Shown one piece after another: positions 62,657 to 64,000 of a stretch of 64,000 nucleotides of DNA. Below the pieces are notes generated by a model. The model was not told where the DNA came from and searched no databases. It saw only the letters and a program-made list of their open reading frames with translations. The number at the start of each line of letters is the position of its first letter. Within the stretch, counting starts at the first letter, position 1. The position numbers and the translations under genes are program-made. The stretch comes from Physcomitrium patens (Eukaryota > Streptophyta > Bryopsida > Funariales > Funariaceae). Location: NCBI RefSeq assembly GCF_000002425.4, contig NC_037253.1:621169-685168 (forward strand), in the 5' to 3' direction.

Positions 62657-64000
62657 TACTACTCCACTACTCCAATCTGGGCAGTGTCCTTGTATATTTG
62701 GGTGATGCGTTTATCCATGCTTTTAAACTGCAGAGGTGGCATCTTGGCTTCATGTAATAACTGCTCACCTGGGCCGCTTTTGCACCCACTAGATCGTACA
62801 GACGACGTCTGGGCAGGGGATGTTTTTCTAAAAACTAAGTTTTGTGCAAATTCGGGCTGCTTTGAAGGCTGATTCCCCCCCTCACACCACACCCACACGT
62901 CATTATTTGTCAGAATTTTAGCTTTCTGTTTTTTTGGAAATCGAAGATTTGTATGATTCTGGTGCGGAAATTTATCACAGCATCTTGCCTAACGATGGCC
63001 ATTAAAAATAGGAAAAAGTTTTGGTTAACTTTCAGTACACAGAATGAATGGGGACCAACTTAACTGGCTCAACCTCTAATTAACCAGTGAAGCTAAATGA
63101 CACAAAACTCCAATCACAACTGACATCCATCCAAAATCAATGTTGCCACTCATATGATCATTCACCAACACTGGAAAGAAAAAGCTCTTCATCGCAGGAT
63201 TCATTTTTTCTATTCGTCCATTAACTATGTGTCCATCTTTGTGAGTCTTCCAAGGTGATTTGCTTTGTTTGGCTGGGCTGCCCCTTTCGCAACTGAGGAC
63301 AATTGCCCAATCTGGTTTGGATAAACACGAGTTCAAAAGCTCCACTGTTATTCCAAATTTGAAGACAAAAAACTTCTTGCTGCAACAGCATAGGCTCACC
63401 ACGCTCGTCGTCTCACGAGATAAAAGGATGCTTCATCAGCACCACTCGTATTTCTCCACACGGCGGTCATTAAGAGCTCCACACTGCTGCCCCAGTTGAG
63501 AGTGCAGGGCTTCCCGGTTGTGCAAAGATATAATATTCAATTTCACACCGCGACTTCGACATGCATTCAGGTTTCCGAACTTGGCAGCCTCCCTGAGGAT
63601 TATGAGAATCCTCCACTTTAGGGCAGATTGAGTTCTCCGTTCCTACTTGACGATACTGGAGGCTGCAGGAGTTCGATTCCATGCTTGCTTTTTGTGGCTC
63701 ATCACCTTCTTCAGCGACATTCGTTCCTCGGATTTTACTGCGGTATTTTAGCAGGTCATTAACCTTTTCGGGCGCGGTTTATCCCTTTGTTATTGCTTTT
63801 CGCTTTCAACCGGAGGATCCACTTCTGCAGCCACTGACAAGGAAAAGACGGGAAAAAGCAACGTAAAAAGAGTCACAAGGGGAGCCGCAAGCTCACAACC
63901 GCTGACTCGTGCCACATATTTGATTAGTGCTTCCTGTGCAAACGCTAATTAGTGGCTCTACAAATTTCTTGGAGTATCAGTTCAACAGGCTTTGCTGCTT
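62657..64000. other. Moderate-GC end of window, no gene recognised
   Basis: Composition is similar to the gene-bearing parts, with short open frames on both strands (for example minus 63,076-63,402 and 62,659-62,898). I recognise no protein family or splice pattern. It may be the flank of a gene beyond the window. Confidence 0.45.

Noticed and set aside
1-64000. tRNA, rRNA and CRISPR arrays
   Set aside because: I saw no convincing cloverleaf with A and B boxes, no rRNA core motifs, and no regularly spaced repeats with unique spacers. The tandem repeats present are microsatellites or minisatellites.

Overview
The window looks like nuclear DNA of a land plant, most likely a moss (Physcomitrium-like). 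This is an inference from gene structure and repeat content, not a database match. Three intron-containing, GC-richer protein genes, all on the minus strand, flank and interrupt a long AT-rich block made almost entirely of decayed and nested transposable elements. There are no bacterial-type operons, rRNA, tRNA or CRISPR arrays that I could recognise.

Layout. 1-8,100: AT-rich DNA with microsatellites, a solo-LTR-like copy of a Ty3/gypsy family (about 3,446-4,790) and a PIF/Harbinger transposase fossil (about 5,445-5,925, minus). 8,100-19,000: gene island. It holds a four-exon, spermidine-synthase-like methyltransferase-fold protein with a plastid-type N terminus (9,646-11,719, minus) and a 17-exon CCT1/TCP-1 alpha chaperonin subunit (13,138-18,606, minus). 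Both were reconstructed exon by exon with consistent splice sites and phases. 19,000-51,200: the transposon block. A Ty3/gypsy element (outer element, 22,988-39,587, LTRs about 0.7 kb) sits in older gypsy debris and is itself split by a second, different Ty3/gypsy element (inner element, 28,786-37,471, LTRs 1,334 bp). Further along are a decayed Ty1/copia element (43,432-about 46,720) and an LTR-plus-gag fragment of the inner element's family in the opposite orientation (about 48,130-50,781, minus). 51,200-64,000: a four-exon B-box/CCT-domain (CONSTANS-like) transcription factor gene (52,282-54,327, minus), then mostly unassigned DNA with microsatellites, a GC-rich block at 57,405-57,885 and a 21-bp tandem repeat at 62,336-62,419.

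The three genes are housekeeping or regulatory plant genes with no evident joint pathway: cytosolic protein folding (CCT1), a probably plastid SAM-fold protein, and a light/development-type transcription factor. The most informative material is in the transposons. The outer element keeps one uninterrupted reading frame for nearly 5 kb, broken only by stop codons that single C-to-T or G-to-A changes explain. The inner element has nearly identical LTRs but a frameshifted interior. The outer element also carries a coiled-coil-like reading frame after its integrase. I did not find a clearly new biological system. The best leads are that extra reading frame, the transition-only decay, and the unexplained GC-rich block.
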